Part shown: positions 1-8,417 of the stretch, in pieces
How the letters are laid out: every line of letters starts with the position of its first letter
Numbering within the stretch: position 1 is the first letter of the stretch
Origin: Kordia algicida OT-1
Lineage (GTDB): Bacteria > Bacteroidota > Bacteroidia > Flavobacteriales > Flavobacteriaceae
Assembly: GCF_000154725.1 (NCBI RefSeq)
Contig: NZ_DS544873.1
Location: 4,499,085-4,563,084, forward strand
Length of the DNA: 64,000 nt
Direction: 5' to 3'
The notes under the pieces: generated by a model
The model's input: the letters and a program-made list of their open reading frames with translations, nothing else
The model's database searches: none
Told to the model about the DNA's origin: nothing
Translations under genes and position numbers: made by a program

Positions 1-16
1 ACTAAAATTCTAAAAA

Positions 17-232
17 ATGAAAAAACAAAATCTCAATGCATTGCGCTTAAATAAGCAAAAAATTTCTCAATTTGAAAGAAGCCGTGTTTCTGGTGGAATG
101 GTTTCAACAGCTGAAAAATGCTACACGTACATGAAAGAATCCGTTGGTGATTGGTGTAAATACAGCGAATATGCTTCTTGTTACTCACCTTGCGGCGGAA
201 TGAATGGAACTTCGGGTTGCAATCCAGGTTAA
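17..232 (+). CDS. RiPP precursor peptide (Bacteroidota GG-leader type)
   Basis: A 71-residue peptide with a basic leader (residues 1-27) ending in Gly26-Gly27, then a core with five cysteines (35, 47, 55, 59, 68) and many Ser, Thr and Tyr. The leader pattern L-R-L-x-K-x-x-I-S is the one seen in Bacteroidota class I lanthipeptide-like precursors, which are cut after GG by C39 peptidase transporters. Seen: leader, GG and Cys-rich core. Inferred: the peptide is modified and exported. No maturation enzyme lies downstream; any would have to be left of the window or elsewhere. A terminator follows at once, so the gene ends its transcript. Confidence 0.75.
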   Translation: MKKQNLNALRLNKQKISQFERSRVSGGMVSTAEKCYTYMKESVGDWCKYSEYASCYSPCGGMNGTSGCNPG

Positions 233-240
233 AAAACGAT

Positions 241-271
241 AAAAAAGCGGACTAATTTGGTTCGCTTTTTT
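241..271 (+). terminator. Rho-independent terminator
   Basis: A stem AAAAAAGCG / CGCTTTTTT with a T run begins about 9 nt after the stop codon of the RiPP precursor. It also faces the end of the convergent gene that stops at 344. Confidence 0.8.
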
Positions 272-343
272 ATGATTAAAGTTTTAAGATGCAATATATT
301 ATCACTAGAAGCCATTTTTTGAAGCAACCAATATTTATAAATA

Positions 344-1225
344 TTAAATTTTAAACTTTACGCCAGTTCTTAAGTAGATTTTAGCTTCATTATCTAAAGA
401 AAAAAGAGTTTCTCTACTCTCGTCTCTCAATTCATTATTAAGCGCAAAAATATATGCCGCACGTGCGTAAAATTGAAGATTCTTTGTAAAATAATATTCA
501 TATTGCAATCCTGAAAGAATTAACGACATATTAATGCTTCTCGCAGCTTTTCCTTCAATTATCGGAACATCACGTTGCAAATTAGACGTAAAACCATCTA
601 GTTGCGCATACGCTTTTAACCGATGTTTTTCAGTAAAATGATATTGTAAATTTGTTTTGGGAATTCCGATGCTGTACGACCAATCAGGATGAAATTTTTT
701 ATAATAACTAACCAAAGGCAACGGAAAGTTAAATCCTGAATTTCCAGCGTAGGAAACTCCAAGAATCAGTTTGGTGCGTTTGCCATTATATTCGGCTCCT
801 TTTCTAATAAAAAGTACTGTTCCAGACAATACAACATCTTTAATGCTGAGCGCGTCTGCGACTAAGTTAGTGCTAAAACCTGGTCGAAATTGAATTCCTA
901 AACGCCAATCATTTTTTAGTGGAGTTGTATACCCGAAATTAAAATCAAGCAATTGAAAATCATTCAAATCACGTGTGTCAAAAGGAAATTCAATCTCAGA
1001 TCGTAAATGAATATTGCTGTAATCCAATCCTAAAAATAAATAGGTATCGTTGTCTTTTAACTTTATCGGATAATTAAACAAAGCGCGAAATCGCGTATAC
1101 TCAACATCCGATTTTGCATTTGGAATGTACGTATAATCAATACGAGCTAAATCGCCCAACTGCGCATACGCTGTTGTTGCGGATAAAAAGAATAAACATA
1201 TGAGTATTCGAGCAAAATTTGGCAT
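344..1225 (-). CDS. Secreted outer membrane protein, DUF6268-like
   Basis: A 293-residue protein with a signal peptide (about residues 1-21, ending A-Y-A-Q) and alternating aromatic strands typical of an outer membrane beta-barrel. It ends in the basic and aromatic pattern LRTGVKFKI, as barrels often do. The N-terminal run LGDLARIDYTYIPNA recalls the DUF6268 family of Bacteroidota, which has no known function. It probably sits in the outer membrane. It stands alone between a hairpin upstream and a convergent gene downstream. Barrel call is firm; the family name is from memory. Confidence 0.75.
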   Translation of the reverse strand: MPNFARILICLFFLSATTAYAQLGDLARIDYTYIPNAKSDVEYTRFRALFNYPIKLKDNDTYLFLGLDYSNIHLRSEIEFPFDTRDLNDFQLLDFNFGYTTPLKNDWRLGIQFRPGFSTNLVADALSIKDVVLSGTVLFIRKGAEYNGKRTKLILGVSYAGNSGFNFPLPLVSYYKKFHPDWSYSIGIPKTNLQYHFTEKHRLKAYAQLDGFTSNLQRDVPIIEGKAARSINMSLILSGLQYEYYFTKNLQFYARAAYIFALNNELRDESRETLFSLDNEAKIYLRTGVKFKI

Positions 1226-1336
1226 TTACTTAATTTACGGTTTTAATTGGTGTAAGATAAAAGTTTCAGTGTTACAATTCCTTTTTTAGAGGTACTTTTC
1301 TGAAAGCTTAAGAAATATTGGTAGTTTTAAAAAGAT

Positions 1337-1369
1337 CAAAAGCGATATTTATATCAAATATCGCTTTTG
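1337..1369 (-). terminator. Hairpin terminator between minus-strand genes
   Basis: A perfect 14-bp stem (CAAAAGCGATATTT and its complement) with a 5-nt loop lies 28 bases past the stop codon of the gene at 1398. T-rich flanks are present on the minus strand. Confidence 0.75.
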
Positions 1370-1397
1370 AAATAGTCATTTTTCATAGCAATTTGAA

Positions 1398-1853
1398 TTA
1401 TGACTGTATATCTTCTAGTCTTTTAATTGTTACAGTATCATATGCAATAGCGCTTTTTTGATCTGCTAAAAGTTTGTAAAGAGATTCAGGAATGTAAAGT
1501 TCTGAATTCAATACATCATCGTAATCTTCTAACGATGCTTTTTCTCCACGCATGGCTTCTTCTAACATTGCTTCTTCGTTGTTGGAAGAAAATAATGCTT
1601 TGGTATTCATCCATGTTCTATGTAGTGCTCCTGCAATACTTCCACTTTCTTCTGGTTCTTGCGCTAATTTTTTTAATTCGCTTTTCAATTGATCTGCAAA
1701 CTCCTTACGTTGTGTTGCTTTTCTATTAAAAAAACTTGTCAAAATAGGACTCTCTACATTGCCTGCCGCAGTTTTGTAACCTTCTTTGGCATCATAGTTT
1801 TTTTCTAAAATTACATTTAATTTATCAGCAACTTCTTTTGTGTATGTTTTCAT
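1398..1853 (-). CDS. PA2169 family four-helix-bundle protein
   Basis: A 151-residue soluble all-helical protein with no signal peptide. The start (KEVADKLNVILEKNYDAKEGYKTAA) and the acidic E-E-A-M-L-E-E-A-x-R-G-E segment near residue 100 fit the PA2169 (DUF2383) family, a ferritin-like four-helix bundle. The biochemical role is unknown; in Bacteroidota these proteins often sit with general stress genes such as the DUF1328 and channel genes found a few kb on. Assignment from sequence pattern. Confidence 0.85.
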   Translation of the reverse strand: MKTYTKEVADKLNVILEKNYDAKEGYKTAAGNVESPILTSFFNRKATQRKEFADQLKSELKKLAQEPEESGSIAGALHRTWMNTKALFSSNNEEAMLEEAMRGEKASLEDYDDVLNSELYIPESLYKLLADQKSAIAYDTVTIKRLEDIQS

Positions 1854-1912
1854 TTTTCTTTTTCGTTTGTGTTTTTTTAAATATTTGTTATTCAGTCACT
1901 TATTGGCGGTTG

Positions 1913-2386
1913 TTAAAACTGATAACGTATTCCAAGTGCGATATCAAAATCGAGATCGTCACTGTAGGTATCATCAAAAGATAACTCTGGTCGCATGTCT
2001 AGTGACAATAATAATGGAATTCCGAAATTATATTCAATTCCTACGTTTCCAGCTACTAAAGCGAAAGTTCCGTCGCCTACAGGTGTATCATATGATCCAA
2101 TTCCTCCACCAGCACCAAGATACCAGTTAAAGTTTCCATCTATTGGACGAACCCATTGGTACAATCCAACTAATTTAAAAGCTTCAACATCATCACGGTC
2201 TCTAAAGCCTAAGTCAAATTCCAAACGATTGTTGGCGTTTAAATGCCTTTGATATGAAATTTCTCCACCCAAACCATCGTTATCACCAATACGCAATCCG
2301 ATAGCATTTTTTGAAATTTGTTGCGCACTCAGTGTGGTTGCAATTATTAAAAATGCAAGTGTTAATAGTGTTTTTAAATTTTTCAT
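1913..2386 (-). CDS. Small outer membrane beta-barrel protein
   Basis: A 157-residue protein with a clear signal peptide (cut near T-T-L-S-A-Q-Q, about residue 21). The rest alternates polar and hydrophobic residues with Gly-rich turns (LGAGGGIG near 92) and ends in a beta strand closing with Phe (DIALGIRYQF), the classic C-terminal barrel signature. Likely an 8-strand OmpA/OmpW-like barrel in the outer membrane. It is 59 bp upstream of the PA2169 gene on the same strand and may be co-transcribed with it. No specific function can be read. Confidence 0.8.
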   Translation of the reverse strand: MKNLKTLLTLAFLIIATTLSAQQISKNAIGLRIGDNDGLGGEISYQRHLNANNRLEFDLGFRDRDDVEAFKLVGLYQWVRPIDGNFNWYLGAGGGIGSYDTPVGDGTFALVAGNVGIEYNFGIPLLLSLDMRPELSFDDTYSDDLDFDIALGIRYQF

Positions 2387-2565
2387 GTTGTCTTTTATTA
2401 TAATTGATACTTCAAAAGTAGTTTTTTAATAAAAAGTGGCTTTGCTCATTTCGTTTTATAATTAACTCATATTATTTTTACAGAATATCATTAGAAAAGC
2501 AGTAATTTTATAAACTTTAAGTTTGGTTTAAAGCGACGACTATTATAAATCAATTTTGTAAGCAC

Positions 2566-3603
2566 ATGAAAACTATCCAAATTACTGCCGAAGATACTGC
2601 AGGAACTGTTCGACAAATCCAAGAGGCAATTGGAGGAGAAATTATTGAAAGATGGGGCGAGCATATTTTGAAAATTGACAATGCTTTTGCCAAAGGTGCC
2701 ATACACTTTATTATGTTTGAATGGGGCGGAAGTATTTTGGAATATAATATTACGTTTTTTGAAGACATTGAATTGATAATGGACGCCACTGAGTACAATC
2801 CGATTCACTTTACATATTGTTTAAAAGGACATTGCGAACATCGTTTTCATGACGAAAAAGAACGCAGGACCTTGCAAGAGTTGCAGCCTTCAATCATTAC
2901 ATCGAAAAGTGGCGGATTTAATCACGAGTTCTTTCCAAAAGACGAATATTTACACATCAATATTGTACAGATAAACAGAGTAAAATTTATTAGGAAACGT
3001 CTGAATGATGCTTCTATTTTGAATAAAAAGTTATATGAAGTTTTTCACGATTCGTATCATGAAAATCGATTTGTGTACTTAGGAACGTACAATTTGAAAT
3101 TGGCAGAATTGATTGATTCTTTAAATCATATCAAACAAAAAGGAATGATTCGTATTATGTTGATTGAAGGTATTGTGTATCAAATTTTATCTTTACACAT
3201 GATTCAACATACTAAAGATGTCAAAGCACGCAAGAACAAAGCACCATTGGCTATTGATGAATTGGAAGCAGTGCGAATAGTTGCGGAAGAAATTTCTGAA
3301 AATGTATCTAAAGATTACACCTTAGAATATTTAGCTGAAAAAACCATGCTTACACAAACAAAACTTCAACAAGGATTTAAGCATTTGTACGCACGAACGG
3401 TTACGGAATACATTCGTCATGTACGTTTGGAAAAAGCAAGAGATTTAATTATTGATAAAGAACAAAATCTAAACATTTCTCAGATTGTGTATTCTATCGG
3501 ATTGAGTAGTAGAAGTTATTTTTCAAAAATATTTAAACGTAAATACGGAATTAGTCCGAGTGAATTTTTAAAGAATAAACAAAAAGCTCAAATTTCTGCG
3601 TAA
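2566..3603 (+). CDS. AraC family transcriptional regulator
   Basis: A 345-residue regulator. The C-terminal 95 residues carry two helix-turn-helix units with the AraC signature (SQIVYSIGLSSRSYFSKIFKRKYGISPSEF). The N-terminal part (about residues 1-230) matches no ligand domain I can name and contains a beta-rich region with F-T-Y-C-L-K-G-H-C-E, typical of Bacteroidota AraC proteins. The ATG at 2566 is the only sensible start. The convergent neighbour ends 5 bp past its stop, so its target is not obvious from context. Confidence 0.88.
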   Translation: MKTIQITAEDTAGTVRQIQEAIGGEIIERWGEHILKIDNAFAKGAIHFIMFEWGGSILEYNITFFEDIELIMDATEYNPIHFTYCLKGHCEHRFHDEKERRTLQELQPSIITSKSGGFNHEFFPKDEYLHINIVQINRVKFIRKRLNDASILNKKLYEVFHDSYHENRFVYLGTYNLKLAELIDSLNHIKQKGMIRIMLIEGIVYQILSLHMIQHTKDVKARKNKAPLAIDELEAVRIVAEEISENVSKDYTLEYLAEKTMLTQTKLQQGFKHLYARTVTEYIRHVRLEKARDLIIDKEQNLNISQIVYSIGLSSRSYFSKIFKRKYGISPSEFLKNKQKAQISA

Positions 3604-3607
3604 TAGT

Positions 3608-4237
3608 TTACGATGCGATTCTCTGAATTTTAAATTTTGTCTTATACGGTTTATCAACAATACTTTCAATGTCTGAAATACTTGTTTTCGGATTCAACCA
3701 CATATTTTTAAATAGCGCAGGAATTTCCAACGGCATCTGATTGTATAAGTTTCTTTCGGAAGATAAAGTATCATTGACCTCTGTATTAATTACGGTACAG
3801 GTAACAAAACCATCTTCTAATACATTATAAATTCCAGCTAAAGAAAATGGTTCTAATGGTTTTTTCTCCACCAAAAACGTTTCTACTTCATTGTCGATCA
3901 AATGATGCATATAAAAACCAGTTACTAAAATAAGGCAACGTCTTTCTTTCAAAGCTTCCTTGTATAAAATGTTTTTCTGAATGTCTTCTTTATTGGTATG
4001 AAGTGTAATTTTTAATTTCTGAAACTTTTTCCAATCTCCTTGAAAATCTTGTGGAAGAATTCCCCAGATTCCTTCCGAAATGCAATGTGTTTCATCCATA
4101 GTGATGATTGGGACAGATTGTTCTTTGTGTCCATCAATAATTCTTTTTGGTTTGTAAATATTAGGATATTTCAATGGTAAGCGAAAAGCTAATTCCATCG
4201 AAGTCTTTGAAGCGGTATTTGATAATTTATAATTCAT
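3608..4237 (-). CDS. SRAP (YedK/HMCES-like) protein, active site lost
   Basis: A 209-residue protein with the SRAP fold landmarks: I-x-E-G-I-W-G-I-L-P near 55, E-R-R-C-L-I-L-V-T-G-F-Y at 97-108, SLAGIYNVLEDGFVTCTVINTEVN, and a QMPLEIP stretch. SRAP enzymes crosslink abasic DNA through Cys2 with an Asn, a Glu and a His nearby. Here residue 2 is Asn, the usual N-A-R-x-E segment reads H-T-N-K-E, FYEW reads FYMH, and H-x-R-MP reads Y-N-Q-MP. So all four catalytic positions appear replaced. Seen: residues. Inferred: a non-catalytic paralogue, perhaps still binding single-stranded DNA. Confidence 0.7.
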   Translation of the reverse strand: MNYKLSNTASKTSMELAFRLPLKYPNIYKPKRIIDGHKEQSVPIITMDETHCISEGIWGILPQDFQGDWKKFQKLKITLHTNKEDIQKNILYKEALKERRCLILVTGFYMHHLIDNEVETFLVEKKPLEPFSLAGIYNVLEDGFVTCTVINTEVNDTLSSERNLYNQMPLEIPALFKNMWLNPKTSISDIESIVDKPYKTKFKIQRIAS

Positions 4238-4368
4238 ATTTTAAGCATTTTTTAAATAATTTACAGGTTTGTAAACTACATACTTGTGTTCATTTTTTCT
4301 TTCGATCAAAAATAAAATTATCCTTTTATTCTATTTAACTCATATACTATTGATGTTGACACATATGC

Positions 4369-4410
4369 CTAAAAAAGCACAAAAAACCTCTAAAAAAGAG
4401 GGCTTTTTAG
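4369..4410. terminator. Hairpin in the 314-bp gap before the DUF1328 gene
   Basis: Nested complementary arms (CTAAAAA-GC outside, CCTC / GAGG inside) with poly-A and poly-T flanks form a terminator-like hairpin. It lies between two divergent genes, so it may be the end of an unseen transcript or a leader structure. The rest of the gap 4238-4551 shows no gene. Confidence 0.45.
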
Positions 4411-4497
4411 TTGAAAATCAGCTAGAAATAATGAAGTAAATTTCCAAATGAGCAAAGATTAAAATTGATGCAGCAAAGCGGCGAAATGATGTTAACG

Positions 4498-4505
4498 TAC
4501 ATTTG
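4498..4505 (+). promoter_or_regulatory. -7 box for the stress operon
   Basis: TACATTTG matches the Bacteroidota -7 consensus TAnnTTTG and lies 46 bp before the DUF1328 start codon. No good -33 TTTG is at the standard distance, which suggests an activator or alternative sigma factor. Confidence 0.5.
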
Positions 4506-4551
4506 TATCAAACAAAATCAAATAATTATTAACCATTAAAAAATATACATT

Positions 4552-4713
4552 ATGTTACGTTGGACAATCACATTTATAGTTATCGCATTAATCGCTGGAG
4601 TATTAGGATTCGGTGGAATCGCAGGAGCATCTGCTGGAATTGCAAAAATTTTATTCTTTGTATTCTTAGTACTATTTGTCATCTCTTTAATTACGGGAAG
4701 AAGACGCGTCTAA
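4552..4713 (+). CDS. DUF1328 (YtjA-like) small membrane protein
   Basis: A 53-residue protein starting MLRWTITF, with two hydrophobic helices separated by a Gly-rich [14 protein letters not shown] turn and a basic tail GRRRV. This is the DUF1328/YtjA family, small inner membrane proteins commonly induced by envelope or osmotic stress. Position fits: a secreted protein, two MscS channels and CorA follow on the same strand. The ATG at 4552 is preceded by an A-rich leader and a -7 box. Function of the family is unknown. Confidence 0.88.
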   Translation: MLRWTITFIVIALIAGVLGFGGIAGASAGIAKILFFVFLVLFVISLITGRRRV

Positions 4714-4761
4714 TACGATTAAAACAAACCAATAATCAATAATAACAAAACAACAATTGAA

Positions 4762-5304
4762 ATGAAGAAATTAATAGCAGCAGCATTTTTACTATCAGGA
4801 ATGATAGTATTTGCGCAGAACGATAAAATAGTCACCACAAAAGTTAAAAAGCAAACCGTAGTTAAAAACGGGGAGAAAGTTGACAAAAAAGTAAAAGTAA
4901 TTACTACAAAAACACAAGAGGTGAAATTTGACAAAGATCAAAAGCATCAATTAAATCAAGACCGTGTGCCAGCACCAATTGCGGTAACAAAAGTCTATAT
5001 GATTGATAATGATAAAGATCCTTTTTATGATAAAGTAACGAAAGTGAAATATTATAATATGGACAATAAAAAATACGCTTTTTCAGCTGAAGGAAATGCT
5101 TTAAACATAAGCTACTTTGAAAATGATAAAGAAGTAAATGTTGGAAAAGCTGTACGCTCAAAATTTAACAATTACTATGTAATTTCATCAAAAAAGATGA
5201 ATGGAGTTGGATACTTTACAAAAGATAATGACTTTGTAATTGAATATTATTCTCCAACAGAAAATGATACAAAAATTATGATGTTTGAAGATTTAAAATT
5301 CTAA
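4762..5304 (+). CDS. Secreted protein of unknown function
   Basis: A 180-residue protein with a signal peptide (about residues 1-19, cut at F-A-Q). The mature start is very Lys and Thr rich (VTTKVKKQTVVKNGEKVDKK); the C-terminal two thirds is beta-rich with many Tyr and Asn and no motif I recognise. It is probably periplasmic. It lies 48 bp after the DUF1328 gene and 110 bp before an MscS channel, so it may belong to the same stress response. Confidence 0.7.
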   Translation: MKKLIAAAFLLSGMIVFAQNDKIVTTKVKKQTVVKNGEKVDKKVKVITTKTQEVKFDKDQKHQLNQDRVPAPIAVTKVYMIDNDKDPFYDKVTKVKYYNMDNKKYAFSAEGNALNISYFENDKEVNVGKAVRSKFNNYYVISSKKMNGVGYFTKDNDFVIEYYSPTENDTKIMMFEDLKF

Positions 5305-5337
5305 ACAAACATAAATAACAACAATAAAGAATAACTC

Positions 5338-5365
5338 ACTAACCTTGTCAATTGATGAGGTTAGT
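5338..5365 (+). terminator. Hairpin after the secreted protein gene
   Basis: Arms ACTAACCT and AGGTTAGT enclose a 12-nt loop, 34 bp after the stop codon. The T tract is weak (TTGAATTT), so this may slow or process the transcript rather than end it. Confidence 0.4.
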
Positions 5366-5414
5366 TTGAATTTAAATAACACAAATCAACTAAATACAAT
5401 AAAAAGAAAAGAAC

Positions 5415-6314
5415 ATGCAGGAAGATATAAAATCAACAACAGGAATTCTCATCGACAAACTAGAAGGTTGGTGGGTTTTATTAGTTAAAAATTTACCAAA
5501 CATTGGAGTTGCTCTATTAGTTTTAATCATCAGTTACTTCTTATCGCGTTTGGTGTTTAAAACGACTCTAAAACTCATTGACGGACGCGTAAAGCAAAAA
5601 GCAGTTGCTAAGTTAATTTCTAGAGTTGTAGCTGTATTGGTTGTATTATTTGGATTATTTTTAGCCTTAAGTGTAATGAATCTTGGCGAATCGATCTCAG
5701 GATTACTTACAGGTGCAGGAATCTCAGGTATTGTAATTGGTTTGGCATTGCAAGGAACACTTTCCAATACAATTTCAGGTGTCGTATTATCATTCAGAAA
5801 AAATATTCGTCTTGGAAATTGGGTTGAAACCACAGGATATGCAGGTGAAGTTATTGACATTGCCTTAAACTACTTAGTTTTAAAAGAAGCTGATAATAAT
5901 ATTGTGGTAATTCCTAACAAAACCATTTTAGAAAACCCGATAAAAAATTACTCGCTAACCACACGAATGCGTGTTATGGTTGAATGTGGAGTTGGCTATG
6001 AATCTGATTTGGAAAAAGTAGAAAGTCTTACCAAAAAAGCGATCGCCGATTCATTTGAACAAATCAATGGTGCAGAAAATGTAGAGTTTTACTATACTGA
6101 ATATGGCGGAAGTTCTATCAATTTCTTATGTAGATTTTGGATTGATGCCGAAAATTCTCTTGAAAAACTAAAAGCAAAAAGTAAAGCGATCATTAAAATA
6201 AAACAAGCGTTCGATAAGGAAAATATCAATATTCCATTCCCAATACGTACGTTACAATTTGATGACCAAACTCTAAAAGTATCTAAAGCTGAGGAAGAAC
6301 TCGTAGAAGCATAA
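5415..6314 (+). CDS. MscS family mechanosensitive ion channel
   Basis: A 299-residue protein with three hydrophobic helices: about 20-45, 62-82 and the pore helix 90-130 (GLLTGAGISGIVIGLALQGT). The soluble beta domain follows (R-L-G-N-W-V-E, about 137-143, then N-x-x-x-V-V-I-P-N) and the C-terminal domain ends in an acidic tail. Length and order match small-conductance MscS channels, which release solutes on hypo-osmotic shock from the inner membrane. It is followed by its own terminator and then a second MscS-like gene. Confidence 0.92.
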   Translation: MQEDIKSTTGILIDKLEGWWVLLVKNLPNIGVALLVLIISYFLSRLVFKTTLKLIDGRVKQKAVAKLISRVVAVLVVLFGLFLALSVMNLGESISGLLTGAGISGIVIGLALQGTLSNTISGVVLSFRKNIRLGNWVETTGYAGEVIDIALNYLVLKEADNNIVVIPNKTILENPIKNYSLTTRMRVMVECGVGYESDLEKVESLTKKAIADSFEQINGAENVEFYYTEYGGSSINFLCRFWIDAENSLEKLKAKSKAIIKIKQAFDKENINIPFPIRTLQFDDQTLKVSKAEEELVEA

Positions 6315-6334
6315 AATAACACTAAAAAACCTTT

Positions 6335-6373
6335 AAAAGTATAGTTAGAATTCGTTCTAGCTATACTTTTTTT
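6335..6373 (+). terminator. Strong rho-independent terminator with TTCG loop
   Basis: A 16-bp stem with one mismatch (AAAAGTATAG... / ...CTATACTTTT) closed by a TTCG tetraloop and followed by a T run. It begins 20 bp after the MscS stop codon. Confidence 0.85.
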
Positions 6374-6411
6374 ATATACATTTGATATACAAAATAACTA
6401 AAAATAAGATC

Positions 6412-6978
6412 ATGGTTATTCCGAAAGAACAATTATTCTTAACACTCATACTCATCATCATTATGATGATCGTAATTGTGATTATCAAAAAAGCAATTCG
6501 AAAATTTAGTTTTGTACAAGCTATTGAAATCAACCGAAGAAAAGTAATATTTAACATCTGTTTCTTTATAATTTATCTAATCTCTGGGTTTTTTCTAGCG
6601 ATTATTTGGGGCGTAAAGTTTCAAGAATTTACCATTTTCATTTCTTCAGTATTAGCCGTTTTGGGAGTTGGTTTTTTTGCACAATGGTCTATACTATCAA
6701 ATCTTACCGCAAGTTTCATCTTGTTTTTTTATCATCCGATTCGAATTGGACATCGTATCAAAATCATTGACAAAGATTACAATTGGATAGGCGAGGTAAA
6801 AAATATTACCGCATTTTACTTTTTTATAAAAACTGATGATGGTGAAAATATCTCTTTGCCAAACTCCTTAGTAATGCAAAAAGGATTGCAAATTTTAGAA
6901 CCTGGGGAAGCGTTAAAAAGTAACGATACATCTACAGAAGCTACAGAAACTATAGAAACCATTGAAGATGGCTCATAA
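6412..6978 (+). CDS. MscS-domain membrane protein
   Basis: A 188-residue protein. I take the ATG at 6412 (MVIPKEQLFLTL) over an in-frame TTG at 6382 because the latter overlaps an A/T-rich promoter-like stretch. There are three hydrophobic helices (about 7-28, 45-66, 74-104) and then a short MscS beta domain (HPIRIGHRIKII..DYNWIGEVKNIT..ISLPNSLV). It lacks the large C-terminal domain of full MscS. The tail is Thr and Glu rich. Likely an inner membrane channel subunit, paralogous to the gene upstream. Confidence 0.82.
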   Translation: MVIPKEQLFLTLILIIIMMIVIVIIKKAIRKFSFVQAIEINRRKVIFNICFFIIYLISGFFLAIIWGVKFQEFTIFISSVLAVLGVGFFAQWSILSNLTASFILFFYHPIRIGHRIKIIDKDYNWIGEVKNITAFYFFIKTDDGENISLPNSLVMQKGLQILEPGEALKSNDTSTEATETIETIEDGS

Positions 6979-7035
6979 CCAACGGTTTTAAATTATTCTG
7001 TATCTTTAAAAAACGAACGATAAAAACCAAGAACC

Positions 7036-8124
7036 TTGCGCATACCATCTAAAAAAGATAAAAAAAGTAAAAAAGCAACAGCTTCCAAAAGTTTAGGAAA
7101 AGCTCCAGGCGAATTGGTCTACACAGGTGACAAAGAAAATTTAGAAACATTACTAGAAGTCCATGAATATACAATAGATGAGCATCAAACGTATGAAACT
7201 AAGCAGATCAAAAAAGTATTTGATGTAAAAGGAAATAATCGTGTAACATGGATCAATGTCAATGGTTTAAACAATGCGGAAGATATTACCAAAATTGGCG
7301 AATACTTCAAAATTCATCCGCTAATATTAGAAGATATTGTAAACACAAATCAAAGACCTAAAATTGATGAGTTTGACAATTATATTTTTGTAGTGCTCAA
7401 GATGTTATATCACAACAAAGAAAACGAACTACTCACAGAACACATCTCTTTCATTATTGGTACTGATTATGTGTTGACGTTTCAGGAAACTGACGAAGAC
7501 ATCTTTAATCCAATTCGTAAACGTTTCCTCAATCAAAAAAGTCGATTGCGTAGTATGGGCTCTGATTATTTAGCATTCTCTCTAATGGATGCCATAATTG
7601 ACAACTATGCAGTGGTAATAGAAACTTTTGGGACTAAAGTAGAACTTATAGAAGATGAATTATTTTTAGAAAGTCCGCGCGAAGACATCTCAAGAGACAT
7701 TCAATACCTAAAACAAGATTTATTACGCTTGCGCAGAAGCATACTGCCTTCTCGTGAAGTAATTAGTAGAATTGTAAAGTCAGAATCCGAACTCATCACT
7801 GTCAAAACATACGAATACCTCAAAGATTTACAAGATCATATCTTACAAATTAACGACAACATTGATCTCTATCGTGAAATGGTTTGGGGATTAATGGATA
7901 TGCACATGACAACAATCAGCAACAAAATGAACGGAATCATGAAAGTTTTAACCATCATTTCTACGATTTTCATACCATTAACATTCATTGTAGGAGTTTA
8001 CGGAATGAACTTCAATTATATACCAGAATTGCAATACAAATACGGATATTTTGCGCTTTGGGGAATCATGATTATTTTATTTCTTGCACTTCTTATATTC
8101 TTCCGAAGAAAAAAATGGCTTTAG
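7036..8124 (+). CDS. corA: CorA magnesium/cobalt transporter
   Basis: A 362-residue protein with the long acidic and helical cytoplasmic domain of CorA and two C-terminal helices. The first ends in the selectivity motif Gly-Met-Asn (about residues 322-324) and a basic tail R-R-K-K-W-L follows the second. It forms pentameric Mg2+ channels in the inner membrane. The start codon is TTG at 7036; the next in-frame ATG is far inside the conserved domain, so the TTG start is required. It lies 57 bp after the MscS-like gene and completes an ion-homeostasis group. Confidence 0.93.
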   Translation: MRIPSKKDKKSKKATASKSLGKAPGELVYTGDKENLETLLEVHEYTIDEHQTYETKQIKKVFDVKGNNRVTWINVNGLNNAEDITKIGEYFKIHPLILEDIVNTNQRPKIDEFDNYIFVVLKMLYHNKENELLTEHISFIIGTDYVLTFQETDEDIFNPIRKRFLNQKSRLRSMGSDYLAFSLMDAIIDNYAVVIETFGTKVELIEDELFLESPREDISRDIQYLKQDLLRLRRSILPSREVISRIVKSESELITVKTYEYLKDLQDHILQINDNIDLYREMVWGLMDMHMTTISNKMNGIMKVLTIISTIFIPLTFIVGVYGMNFNYIPELQYKYGYFALWGIMIILFLALLIFFRRKKWL

Positions 8125-8159
8125 ATTGAGTGCTAGGTTTTGAAACACCATGCTCTTAA

Positions 8160-8243
8160 GTATTTAGTATTAGTCAAGTTCCAAGTACACTTTAAAATTT
8201 CAAAAAACAAATTTAACAGTTTATAAGTTTATAAGTTTAGCAG
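8160..8243. repeat. Dispersed A/T-rich repeat, copy 1
   Basis: This non-coding stretch (tatttagtattag..., AAGTACACTTT, then TTATAAGTTTATAAGTTTA) resembles 22522-22660, which has the same order of parts. It lies after corA. Confidence 0.5.
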
Positions 8244-8330
8244 ATATACTATGATTTAAAAAAGTTGCGTAAACATCTATCTATTACCCAAATGCGAAGT
8301 GACCAGAAAACCAACGCCCAAAACCAGTTT

Positions 8331-8397
8331 CATCGAGCATTATCGAAATTAAAATATATTTTAATTGAAGATACCTAGCAAAGCTATCGAGATGAAA
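8331..8397. repeat. 67-bp exact repeat, copy 1
   Basis: Identical over all 67 bases to 24093-24159. It has a central 20-bp palindrome (AATTAAAATATATTTTAATT) and CATCGAG / ATCGAGATG ends. It lies 20 bp past the stop of the minus-strand DinB gene; the other copy also sits just past a minus-strand stop. Flanking bases (acccaaatgcgaagtgacc) are also related between copies. Confidence 0.85.
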
Positions 8398-8417
8398 TAA
8401 CAAACAACAAAAAACCA

